From Halomonas sp. KG2 (lineage in GTDB: Bacteria > Pseudomonadota > Gammaproteobacteria > Pseudomonadales > Halomonadaceae), in contig CP098528.1 of NCBI GenBank assembly GCA_030440445.1, forward strand, positions 1,736,001-1,800,000: 64,000 nucleotides of DNA, written 5' to 3'. Below the pieces are notes generated by a model. The model made no database searches and had not been told where the DNA came from. It was given only the letters and a program-made list of their open reading frames with translations. Positions within the stretch are counted from its first letter, which is position 1; the number at the start of each line of letters is the position of its first letter. A program made the translations under genes and the position numbers. Of the stretch, positions 54,789 through 61,909 are shown one piece after another.

Positions 54789-54880
54789 AAAGGAGAGCAT
54801 CGTGGTGCCACAATCAGGTGAATGGCTTACAGCAAACACCTATTAAGGCTCTTTAACGTGGTAATTTACCGAGCCTTCTC
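54782..54880 (+). pseudogene. Remnant of a further cassette
   Basis: Begins TTATATGAAAGGAG after the crossover G. A ribosome site precedes GTG GTG codons at 54802, which open only a 14-codon frame (VPQSGEWLTANTY). A stem with AAGGCTC/GAGCCTT (54845-54877) follows, then no attC. The stretch to 55005 has nothing recognisable. Probably truncated by the rearrangement that joined the LysR gene. Confidence 0.5.
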
Positions 54881-55005
54881 CTGTTAGGTTTGGTCGCCTT
54901 TGCGCTTAGCCAAACGGGCTGAGCTGGGGGGAAGACTCAATAAGTATCAAGTTAAAACACTCGAACATCGCTACGCGCCGCCAGTGTTTGAGATGTTAGC
55001 CACTT

Positions 55006-55983
55006 TTATGGTGTTGATGTCGGGGGAATGGTCAAGGTCGGCACGGCAATTGCTGACTCATCCGGTTCCTTTGCCTCATCTTCTTGAAGCATCTCAATGA
55101 TCGCCTGCTTCAGCCAGTTGTGCCCGGCATCGCTCTCCCGCCGTGAGTGCCATACTATGCTGAACTCAAAAGGATCAATGGGGTAAGGCGGCGTGAAGAG
55201 CTGCAGTGGTGAGTCCTTCAGAAATAGATCAAAGCTGCGCCGAGCGGCCGTCAAGATCAAATCCGTATTTGGCACCACATGGCTGGCCACTCCCCAGTGG
55301 GGTAGGGTCATCGCAACCCGACGGCTGACGCCTTCTCTATGCAATGCGTTTTCTATCTCATTGCTTTCACTACTTTGCATGGCGACTAGGACATGCGGTC
55401 GCGAGAGCCACTGTGTTTTATCAAGATCGCCCGTTTTGGGCAGCGTGTTTTTATCCGCAGCACAAACGAAGTGCTCAATGAATAGCTTATGGGTACGTAA
55501 CTCATCTGAAAGAGGCGGCTGAAACACGCCAAAAGCTATATCGACCTCCCCATCATGGACACCTGCCAGCATCGCGGCGCGGCTGCCTTGAGAAACTTGC
55601 AGATCAACCCCTGGAGCTTCTGAACGCAATCGCTGAACCAAACCAGGAAGCACTACGCGAGCTCCATAGTCTGACATGGCAAGCCGAAACACTCGTTTCT
55701 CATGGGCGGAGTCAAAGGCGGGCTGTTCAATCAGCGCGCCGAGCTGATGTAGTGCTTCTGTTAATTTCGGTAGCAATTCATTGGCACGTGAGGTGAGCTC
55801 CAGCTTGCCTGCTCGTCTCACCAACAGCGGGTCGTCAAAGATGGCTCGCAGATTGGCGAGAGCATGGCTGACGGCCGGTTGGCTTCTATGTAAGCGTCGT
55901 GCCGCACGTGACACGTGCTTTTCCACTAATAGCGCGTGCAGGGTAACCAGCAAGTTGAGATCGATGCGTCTTAAGTTATTCAT
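55006..55983 (-). CDS. LysR-family transcriptional regulator
   Basis: The N-terminal helix-turn-helix reads LRRIDLNLLVTLHALLVEKHVSRAARRLHRSQPAVSHAL-type sequence (residues 3-43), followed by a periplasmic-binding-like effector domain with MSDYGARVVLPGLVQRL. I start at MNNLRRID; the longer frame adds a non-family AT-rich leader. About 325 residues. Divergent from the YdcZ-type gene, which it probably regulates. Confidence 0.9.
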   Translation of the reverse strand: MNNLRRIDLNLLVTLHALLVEKHVSRAARRLHRSQPAVSHALANLRAIFDDPLLVRRAGKLELTSRANELLPKLTEALHQLGALIEQPAFDSAHEKRVFRLAMSDYGARVVLPGLVQRLRSEAPGVDLQVSQGSRAAMLAGVHDGEVDIAFGVFQPPLSDELRTHKLFIEHFVCAADKNTLPKTGDLDKTQWLSRPHVLVAMQSSESNEIENALHREGVSRRVAMTLPHWGVASHVVPNTDLILTAARRSFDLFLKDSPLQLFTPPYPIDPFEFSIVWHSRRESDAGHNWLKQAIIEMLQEDEAKEPDESAIAVPTLTIPPTSTP

Positions 55984-56077
55984 GAGGCGAATACAGTAAA
56001 ATAAAAAATTGAATTTCAATTCATAGGGTGAATCATAAAAGATAAAAGACCTTTTGCAATATCTCAGGAGTCTTGTC

Positions 56078-56614
56078 ATGAATTCACCTTTCACTTTAGT
56101 GGCGCTTGCGGCTGTGGCGGTTATCGCGGGTGCCTTGGTGCCTTTTCAAGCTGGCAGCAACGCTGAATTGGGCCGAGCGCTAGGCCACCCCCTTTGGGCG
56201 ACACTGGTCTCTCTGGTTGTCAGTATGCTTGTCGTAATACCCATAATGATTGTCATGCAAGTGTCTCCTCCTGCTCTGGGGACCATCAGATACATACCGG
56301 CTTGGGCTTGGCTGGGCGGTGTAGCAGGAGTCATCTATATTTCGTCAGCATTGGTTCTAGTACCACGCGTCGGGGCGACCAACTTCATTGTATGTGTCAT
56401 TGCCGGGCAACTGATTACTTCACTGTTGTTGGATTATCATGGCTGGCTGAATCTGCCCGTGAGGGAGGTCAGCATTGGGCGTTTGGCAGGTGTCACGCTG
56501 GTGCTGGTGGGTATGGTGACTGTGCAGTGGTTTTCGCCGACCATTGCATCGCCTCACCAGAACTCTACACAGGTAGCAACTGAAGTCTCTGGAGCCGCTG
56601 AGTCCAAGGGGTGA
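56078..56614 (+). CDS. YdcZ/DUF606-type membrane transporter
   Basis: DMT-superfamily half-size membrane protein with about five hydrophobic segments. PFQAGSNAELGRALGHPLWATLVSLVVS and PAWAWLGGVAGVIYISSALVLVPRVGA-type blocks fit YdcZ. I start at MNSPFTLV, preceded by CAGGAG; the longer frame is not family-like. 178 residues, with a hydrophilic tail after residue 155. Divergent partner of the LysR gene. Confidence 0.84.
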   Translation: MNSPFTLVALAAVAVIAGALVPFQAGSNAELGRALGHPLWATLVSLVVSMLVVIPIMIVMQVSPPALGTIRYIPAWAWLGGVAGVIYISSALVLVPRVGATNFIVCVIAGQLITSLLLDYHGWLNLPVREVSIGRLAGVTLVLVGMVTVQWFSPTIASPHQNSTQVATEVSGAAESKG

Positions 56615-56652
56615 CACTTCCGAACACCAGTAGAGATGAGTGCCCTGTTTGT

Positions 56653-56878
56653 AACTGCCCGCTGTTAACACTGGGCTTTTAACGTTGACTGATGAGGCAC
56701 GGTGCCTAATAAGGCGACGGGAATGACTGCTTCTCTCTAGCTGTCATTCCCGCATGCTTTTAGCGGGAATCCATTTCGATTTAAGTACCCTAGCTTCGGC
56801 TGAAAAGGTCAAATTGGATTCCCGATAACCCCACTCGGGAATGATGGAGCTGAGGAGATTGGTTCATACTCCTCTGCA
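56653..56878. repeat. Repeat B, copy 2
   Basis: Begins AACTGCCCGCTGTTAACACTGGGC and holds both ATTCCCG...CGGGAAT hairpins. It includes GAGGCACGGTGCCTAATAAGG, which copy 1 lacks. It leads directly into a ytoQ fragment. Confidence 0.82.
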
Positions 56879-56929
56879 TTCGCCAAGCCCCGACATCACC
56901 CGCTGAAAGAAGTCGATGCCCAAGCCCAA
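56879..56929 (+). pseudogene. 3' fragment of ytoQ, copy 2
   Basis: TTCGCCAAGCCC, then ACATCACCCGCTGAAAGAAG and TCGATGCCCAAGCCCAA, with the rest of the ytoQ end deleted. Shorter than the copy at 53150. It has the same left junction to repeat B, so the fusion happened before duplication. Confidence 0.78.
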
Positions 56930-57253
56930 ATACCTTCCGCAATGCAATCCGTTACTACATTAATGATGTTGTGGGAGGGCGCTTTAGAGCGCGATGATCA
57001 CGCCACATAAGCAAGCTAGCCACCCCGTAGCGCGGCGTAACGCTTGGCGAGGAACGAGCCAAAAGGCACCCGCAGCGGCGGCCCGGCGCGATGGCAGCAC
57101 TGCTGCCCAAAGCCTGCTCCAGCTCAATTTATCTTCAAAATCACGTGACCTAAGCTTAATTTTTAAATAAAGTATGATTAGATCAGAAATATGAGCCGGC
57201 ACGCGAATTTTGGATATGCTGCCATGCGAGATTAATAAAGCTATAAAAACAGT
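56930..57253 (+). repeat. Repeat A, copy 3 (promoter end lost)
   Basis: Shares the GCGC-hairpin unit, the TAGCCACCCCGTAGCGCG block and the CTATAAAAACAGT block, then diverges. The segment with CAATAAACGTGCTGG, TATAAT and the G|TT crossover is absent. It is followed by the membrane-protein gene with different spacing. Confidence 0.78.
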
Positions 57254-57313
57254 TGCTCATTATTAGCTTTTAAAGACCGGTGGTGAATTAAATAATCAAA
57301 GGAGTGAAATTTA

Positions 57314-57808
57314 ATGACTATGGAGTCTGAAGAGTTTAAAGATTTAATTTTAGTAAAGCCTCTTCAGTCAACGAAAAAAGAGGCGTTTATTTCGTTGTTT
57401 ATCGCCGTTGTTGTTACTTTGGCTTTAGTTGCCATGCGGCTGGAAATTCCGGAGTTAGAGCCGTATAAAATATTAGTGTCCCAGGTTGGGCTTTATCTAG
57501 CAATGATAGGTGGTCTCTTAGCTGCATACGATTTGTTATATGGCAAAAGAGTTGAAGCAAAAGCACTTGAAATAAAAAGAGAAATTGAGCGTTTGAAAAT
57601 GGCAAATAAAGTAGAGCTAGCTACTGCTGAGTTGTCGTCAGAGGAACACACGCAAAGTATTAATAGTAAATTTAAAAAAGCTGATGATCATCTGTCAATT
57701 TTATTGCAAGATACAAACTCTAAAAAAAGAGGCCATGTTCAAGGTTACATTGGTCTAGCTGTGTTCGTATTAGGTACTTACTTGCAAATATTGGGTGCCA
57801 GCGCATGA
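57314..57808 (+). CDS. Small membrane protein with cytoplasmic coiled coil
   Basis: 164 residues, no family recognised. Hydrophobic segments at about 24-44, 52-72 and 142-160 flank a charged helix rich in Lys and Glu (about 76-125, EAKALEIKREIERLKMANK), probably a coiled coil. AAAGGAG lies upstream of two close ATGs. AT-rich relative to flanking chromosomal genes. It sits where cassettes sit in the other clusters and is followed by an attC-like decayed stretch and repeat C, so it is probably an old cassette. Confidence 0.7.
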   Translation: MTMESEEFKDLILVKPLQSTKKEAFISLFIAVVVTLALVAMRLEIPELEPYKILVSQVGLYLAMIGGLLAAYDLLYGKRVEAKALEIKREIERLKMANKVELATAELSSEEHTQSINSKFKKADDHLSILLQDTNSKKRGHVQGYIGLAVFVLGTYLQILGASA

Positions 57809-57810
57809 CG

Positions 57811-57904
57811 CTAAAAAGCGCTTCTTGCCGGGTTTGGGTAAACTGTCACCTGTTTTGCAAAACAGCTGCAATTTCAACCAAGCCGCAAATGCAAGCGTTG
57901 TGGC
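57811..57904 (+). other. Decayed attC-like site
   Basis: Starts CGCTAAAAAGCGCTTCTTGCC and ends GCAAGCGTTGTGGC, with GTTGTGGC as a plausible R' box. A CTGTTTTGCAAAACAG palindrome lies inside. The R'' box is not convincing. Confidence 0.35.
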
Positions 57905-58063
57905 TGTAGTAAAAGCCGCTGATACCTAGTTTTGGCATAGTCAGAAAACAGACAGATAGTCATTAATCGGCGGCTACAACATACGTCCTGATATAAGTAT
58001 CGCGTCTACCGCACACACTCAGCTACTGAGATGAGTCATGGTAGATTTAATAGGCAACTCAGT
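57898..58063. repeat. Repeat C, copy 1
   Basis: Starts TTGTGGCTGTAGTAAAAGCC right at the R'-like G, and contains TAATCGGCGGCTACAACATACG and CGCGTCTACCGCACACACTC. A near-identical copy follows the last cassette of the next cluster. Its inner GGCTACAAC complements its own start GTTGT(A/G)GC, as a cassette attC would, so C may be a gene-less cassette. No open frame. Confidence 0.75.
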
Positions 58064-58313
58064 AACAGCCCGCTACTAATACTGGGCTTTTAATGTTGCC
58101 TGGTGAGGCACGGTGCCTGATAAGGTGACGGGAATGAATACTTCTCTCCAGCTGTCATTCCCGCATGCCGTTAGCGGGAATCTATTTTGATTTAAGTACC
58201 TTAGCTTCGGCTGAAAAGGTCAACTTGGATTCCCGATAACCCCGCTCGGGAATGACGGGGCTGAGGTGGTTCTGGAGTGACAGGGCTGAGAAGATTGGTT
58301 CATACTCCTCTGC
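58064..58313. repeat. Repeat B, copy 3
   Basis: Begins AACAGCCCGCTACTAATACTGGGC and carries both ATTCCCG...CGGGAAT hairpins plus GAGTGACAGGGCTGAG near the end. It is flanked by repeat C on the left and a ytoQ fragment on the right. Confidence 0.82.
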
Positions 58314-58366
58314 ATTCGCCAAGCCCCGACATCACCCGCTGAAAGAAGTCGATGCCCAAGCCCAAA
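58314..58366 (+). pseudogene. 3' fragment of ytoQ, copy 3
   Basis: TTCGCCAAGCCCCGACATC, then CCGCTGAAAGAAGTCGATG and CCCAAGCCCAAA, almost the same as copy 2 and equally shortened. The shared deletions show that copies 2 and 3 come from one another. Confidence 0.78.
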
Positions 58367-58758
58367 CACCTCCCGCAATGCAATCCGTTACTACATTAGT
58401 GATGTTGTGGGAAGGCGCTTCAGCGCGCGATGATCACGCCACATAAGCAATCTAGCCACCCCGTAGCGCGGCGTAACGCTTGGCGAGGAACGAGCCAAAA
58501 GGCACCCGCGATGGCAGCTGCTGCCCAAAGTCTGCTCCAGCTCAATTTTTCTTCAAAGCCACGTGACCTAAGAAAAATTTATCAATAAAGTATGATTAAA
58601 TCGTAAAAACGAGCCGGCACGCGAATTTTGAATATGTTGCCTTATGAGATAAATAAAACTATAAAAACAGTGGCTTATGATTTTTGGGGTGGCTAGATAA
58701 CGCCAATAAACGTGCTGGCATGTTCAAGGGTGTTATGCAGCAGGCTGTATAATCACTG
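58367..58758 (+). repeat. Repeat A, copy 4: attI-like landing element
   Basis: Complete at the right end: CAATAAACGTGCTGGCATG, TTCAAGGGTGTTATGCAG and TATAAT at 58748-58753, then ACT-G and the next cassette. The crossover reads GTGATG rather than GTTATG, so the site is slightly decayed. Confidence 0.8.
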
Positions 58759-58832
58759 TGATGTTGCTATAACAATCTTGGCACCGTTCATTGATTGAAA
58801 AATAGTATGGAATTCGATGAAGAGGATAAAAT

Positions 58833-59672
58833 ATGGCTTTTAGTACAGTTCAAGCTATAGCAGGTATAGAGTCTTCGTTAGATCGACTTGTGAATCGAAT
58901 TACAATTTATAGGGAGTTTCTTCATAAGAAGGTTCACAATCAAGATCCAGGCATACATAGCATGGCGGAGTGGGAAGCTATCTGTCCGACTGAAGCAGAA
59001 GTAGAAGTAGTAGAAAAGCTTATAAAATCTCTTGCGAATCGAATAACGGGTGCAAATCCGGATATTGATGTCTGGGAGCCTATGCATTCATTTTGCACGA
59101 AAAATGAAGGTAAGAAAGGTGAATACTGGGAACAGCAACATGAATATTTTCGATGGTCACTGATTTGGGTTGAAAGGTCTAGAACGTTTATTGATTTTTT
59201 GGTTGGAATGGACTCGGCGGCTGGAGAAGCTAGAGAACTAATTCCTGCTATCCAAGAAGCTCAGGGTGTGACGAACTATGATGTGGCGTTATCTTTTGCT
59301 GGCGAAGATCGATCATATGCGAAGGAGCTTGCTGAGTTATTACGAGATGCGGAATTTACGGTCTTCTATGATGAATATGAGCAATCATCACTATGGGGAC
59401 GAAACCTTTATACGCATCTATCGGATGTATATCAAAACAAAGCTCGATACTGTGTTATGTTCCTAAGTGAGCATTATGCAAAAAAACTCTGGACGAAAAG
59501 AGAGCGCGAATCTGCCCAAGCACGGGCATTTAAAGACAGTAGCGAGTACATATTGCCTTTGCGATTAGATGACACCTCAATACCTGGTATTGAGGATACC
59601 GTTGGATATCTTGATTTGAGGCAGCTGACTGTTAGAGATGTGTTTCAGCGGCTACTTGAAAAGTTGAGATAG
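58833..59672 (+). CDS. TIR-domain protein (cassette)
   Basis: 279 residues. Residues 1-150 form a helical region of unknown family (WEAICPTEAEVEVVEKLIK). The C-terminal TIR domain (about 150-279) starts NYDVALSFAGEDRSYAKELA, has VFYDEYE, and the probable catalytic glutamate in LWTKRERESAQ, then YILPLRLDD and LDLRQL. Bacterial TIR domains commonly cleave NAD+ in anti-phage defence; that function is inferred. AT-rich (low GC) against the cob region, consistent with transfer. First in its cluster, downstream of the repeat A promoter. Confidence 0.87.
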   Translation: MAFSTVQAIAGIESSLDRLVNRITIYREFLHKKVHNQDPGIHSMAEWEAICPTEAEVEVVEKLIKSLANRITGANPDIDVWEPMHSFCTKNEGKKGEYWEQQHEYFRWSLIWVERSRTFIDFLVGMDSAAGEARELIPAIQEAQGVTNYDVALSFAGEDRSYAKELAELLRDAEFTVFYDEYEQSSLWGRNLYTHLSDVYQNKARYCVMFLSEHYAKKLWTKRERESAQARAFKDSSEYILPLRLDDTSIPGIEDTVGYLDLRQLTVRDVFQRLLEKLR

Positions 59673-59688
59673 GTTAGATGGAATCTCA

Positions 59689-59763
59689 GCATAACAAAGC
59701 GCTACACACGGAAAAATTACTCGCTTCGCTCCTAATTTTCCGGTGAGCGCGGCGTTAACTGGC
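59689..59763 (+). other. attC site of the TIR cassette
   Basis: R'' GCATAAC followed by AAAGCGCTACACACGG; R' GTTAACTGG preceded by GGTGAGCGCGGC. GGAAAAATTA pairs with TAATTTTCC in the middle. About 75 bases. Confidence 0.9.
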
Positions 59764-59776
59764 AAAGGAGGATCTC

Positions 59777-60199
59777 GTGCCAACCGAGGATCCGCAGCAG
59801 GTATGAGAAGACTACTACGGTCGCAAAAAAGCGCAGCGTCTTCAGGAGGCTACAGAGGTGTGGCGTCAACTGGAGTCAGCCGGAGTAGCATCCAACACAG
59901 TTTTGGCGCTGGACTTTGTTCATTTTGGACAGTCCCAGCACGACGCCGAAGCGCTCGCCAATCAGCTTTCTGAGAACTATGAAATGGAAGTTGTAGAGTT
60001 CGAGAGAGACGGGTGCTGGCTTGTTAAGGGTACCACTCGTCCTTACGGAATCGAAATGACGGAAGAGCAGCACCTCGGCTGGGTAGAGTTCATGGCCGAC
60101 GTTGCTAATTCCTATGCATGCGTTTTCTCGACTTGGGCCATCGAAGCACCAGCGCTGGGGGCAAATTTTCATAGTGAAGAGATCGAAAGTGCCAGTTAA
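59777..60199 (+). pseudogene. RraB-like (regulator of RNase E) gene with in-frame stop
   Basis: AAAGGAGG stands five bases before GTG, giving VPTEDPQQV, then TGA at 59804-59806, then in the same frame EDYYGRKKAQRLQEATEVWRQ and a full RraB-like body: LALDFVHFGQSQHDAEALA, CWLVKGT and FDVADV-type sequence to the end. Either a nonsense mutation at codon 10 has broken it, or translation restarts at the in-frame GTG at 59858, giving 113 residues. RraB binds RNase E and alters RNA decay. The cassette itself is otherwise intact. Confidence 0.75.
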
Positions 60200-60267
60200 C
60201 AAGCGCAGTCACTGGGAAAAATTTTCCGCTGCGCTCCAGATTTTTCCGTGCTGCGGGCGTTAGGTTT
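60191..60267 (+). other. attC site of the RraB-like cassette
   Basis: R'' GCCAGTTAAC then AAGCGCAG; R' GTTAGGTTT preceded by CTGCGGGC. GGAAAAATTTTCC is a near palindrome in the centre. R'' exactly complements ten bases of the cassette start. Confidence 0.92.
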
Positions 60268-60290
60268 CTTGTCAGCTTTAGGAGGTCAGT

Positions 60291-60764
60291 TTGGTTATTC
60301 GTTTGATGATGAAAGAAGATTTGCCAAGTACAGCTTTAGTTCATAAATTAGCGTTTGTTAGACAAAACTATTCAAATGAATGGCTAGAATGTAATCTGAA
60401 TGCCTTTTCTCGTTGTTTGATCTATGTGGCTGAAATTGAAAAAGAAATTGTTGGCTATATTATTTGGGTACAAAAGAGCGGTTTTCGCCCAGAAGCCGTT
60501 TTGGAATTAGAGCAACTGGCAGTCATGCCGAGTTATCAAGGAAAGGGCATTGGTCGTAAGCTAATCATCAAGTCATTGCCTAAGGTGAAAAGTCAGCTTG
60601 CACTTAAGCATTCTTTTTTAAAGCATATTTTGGTAACTACACGAGCTGATAACTATGCTCAAGAGTTATACAAAAGCACTTTGGGTGCTGAAGTTGAGAC
60701 GACAATTTCCAACTTATATTCGGCAGATGAAGTGTTGATGATTGCTCGAAATATAAGTAAATAA
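60291..60764 (+). CDS. GNAT-family N-acetyltransferase (cassette)
   Basis: 157 residues. The acetyl-CoA binding motif A is LEQLAVMPSYQGKGIGRKLIIKSL-type (Q/R-x-x-G-x-G, about 74-97). The N-terminal MKEDLPSTALVHKLAF is typical of the fold. TTG start with GGAGG five bases upstream. The substrate is not inferable; GNAT genes are among the commonest cassette contents. Its stop overlaps the attC R'' box. Confidence 0.87.
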   Translation: MVIRLMMKEDLPSTALVHKLAFVRQNYSNEWLECNLNAFSRCLIYVAEIEKEIVGYIIWVQKSGFRPEAVLELEQLAVMPSYQGKGIGRKLIIKSLPKVKSQLALKHSFLKHILVTTRADNYAQELYKSTLGAEVETTISNLYSADEVLMIARNISK

Positions 60765-60891
60765 ACCTAACAAAAATTTCAAACCGAAAAACAGATGCGT
60801 GGCATCTTTGGTTTGCGGTGAGTTTGGTGTTTAAGGTGTAATACAGCGGCTTGTTTTGTGCGTTGTCTGCGGTTTAAGCAGGCGTTAAGGC
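60763..60891 (+). other. attC site of the GNAT cassette
   Basis: R'' AAACCTAAC and R' GTTAAGGC about 120 bases apart; TTTCAAACCG near the left pairs with CGGTTTAAGC near the right. R'' exactly complements nine bases of the cassette start. Confidence 0.9.
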
Positions 60892-60916
60892 TGCGTAACT
60901 CCTGAGGTTTAGAGTA

Positions 60917-61294
60917 ATGAAGGAAGTGAAAATATATTCGATAGGAAGCTGTAATTCTGAGTCTGGATCTGGACTGTATGAGGTTCTCTTGGAGTATGGC
61001 GAGCATAGGAAATACTTGACTAAAAGTATCGAGGATACAACTGCTAATCGATGTATCATATTAGGTTTTATTGCCGCCCTAGAAAAACTGAAGGAACCTT
61101 GTAAAGTGGAATTTATATCAACCACAAAGGTTGGCCTGTCAGGGTTGCGTAAGAATAAGGGACCAAATGTCGATTTACTCAAACAGCTCATTTCTTTGCT
61201 GTCGGAGAGAGAATGCGAATACGAATTTAATGAAGCGATAGGCCAAGGTGAGGAAATTAATCGGTATATTCATAAATTCAAGAATACGCCTTAA
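60917..61294 (+). CDS. RNase H-fold protein lacking catalytic residues (cassette)
   Basis: 125 residues alignable along RNase HI: KIYSIGSC corresponds to IFTDGSC, TTANRCIILGFIAALEKLKEPCKVEFIST to the TTNNRMELMAAIVALEAL-type block. The catalytic Asp10 is Ile, Glu48 is Ile, Asp70 is Thr, and the last Asp is also not seen. It should therefore not cleave RNA-DNA hybrids, but could bind nucleic acid or protein. GAGG precedes the ATG. AT-rich. Last cassette of the cluster. Confidence 0.78.
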   Translation: MKEVKIYSIGSCNSESGSGLYEVLLEYGEHRKYLTKSIEDTTANRCIILGFIAALEKLKEPCKVEFISTTKVGLSGLRKNKGPNVDLLKQLISLLSERECEYEFNEAIGQGEEINRYIHKFKNTP

Positions 61295-61366
61295 TAAGCG
61301 TAAGCACGCGGGGCTATTTTTCGTCGGTTCGTGCCAAAAATTGCCCGGTACTACGGGCATTGTAGC
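61287..61366 (+). other. Decayed attC site of the RNase H-like cassette
   Basis: R'' reads GCCTTAAT instead of the expected GCCTTAAC, and R' reads CATTGTAGC instead of CGTTGTAGC. AAGCGTAAGCACG at the left and CGGTACTACGGGC at the right still show attC layout. Both crossover boxes are mutated, so the site is probably inactive. Confidence 0.7.
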
Positions 61367-61537
61367 TGTATTAAAAGCCGCTGATGCTTAGTTTTGGCAT
61401 AGTCGGATAACAGACAGATAGTCATTAATCGGCGGCTACAACATACGTCCGGATATAAGTATCGCGTCTACCGCACATACTCAGCTACTGAGAGGAATCA
61501 TGGAAGATTTAAAAGGCAACGAGCAGATAGGATCAGT
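61360..61537. repeat. Repeat C, copy 2
   Basis: TTGTAGCTGTATTAAAAGCC followed by the same blocks as copy 1 (TAATCGGCGGCTACAACATACG-type). It sits directly after the last attC of cluster 3 and before repeat B copy 4. Confidence 0.75.
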
Positions 61538-61811
61538 AACAGCCCGCTGCTAACACTGGGCTTTCAATGTTGCCTGATGAGGCACGGTGCCTAATAAGGC
61601 GACGGGAATGACTGCTTCTCTCCAGCTGTCATTCCCGCATGCCTTTAGCGGGAATCTATTTTGATTTAAGTGCTCTAGCTTCGTCTGACAAAGGTCAAAT
61701 TGGATTCCCGATAACCCCTCTCGGGAATGACGGGGCTTAGGTGGCTCTGGAATGACGGAGCTGAGGTGGGGCGGAAATAATAGGAATGAGGGGAGCCGGT
61801 TCATACTCCTC
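61538..61811. repeat. Repeat B, copy 4
   Basis: Begins AACAGCCCGCTGCTAACACTGGGC with both ATTCCCG...CGGGAAT hairpins, and ends at TTCATACTCCTC. Unlike the other copies it is not followed by a ytoQ fragment or repeat A, so this marks the right edge of the repeat system. Confidence 0.82.
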
Positions 61812-61909
61812 GGAGCGAGCGTTCGAGCGCGAAAATCTCTCAAAAGTAGATTGAAATGCGTTTTCCAAGTTGGTCAATATGCTTGTTAATGCCGCATTGG
61901 AGAAGCATC

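Larger units (their letters stand above)
53668..54880 (+). mobile_element. Integron cassette cluster 2 (two intact cassettes and a remnant)
   Basis: Cassettes 53668-54253 and 54254-54781, plus the start of another at 54782. Junction starts GTTATATGCC and GTTATGGCG are exact reverse complements of their own attC R'' boxes, GGCATATAAC and CGCCATAAC. The third has no attC and is cut short. The right border of the remnant is not sharp. Confidence 0.87.
58759..61358 (+). mobile_element. Integron cassette cluster 3 (four cassettes)
   Basis: Four cassettes: TIR (to 59754), RraB-like (59755-60259), GNAT (60260-60884) and RNase H-like (60885-61358). The second and third have exact R''-to-start complementarity of ten and nine bases. 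The first matches in seven of nine. The fourth differs by one base, and its R' is CATTGT instead of CGTTGT, so its attC is decayed. All genes read rightward. Confidence 0.88.

Noticed and set aside
54900..55100. 66-codon plus-strand frame beside the LysR gene
   Set aside because: Half of it overlaps lysR on the other strand, there is no ribosome site and no recognisable domain.
61550..61843. 97-codon minus-strand frame in repeat B copy 4
   Set aside because: It lies wholly within the hairpin repeat and is not preserved in the other copies.
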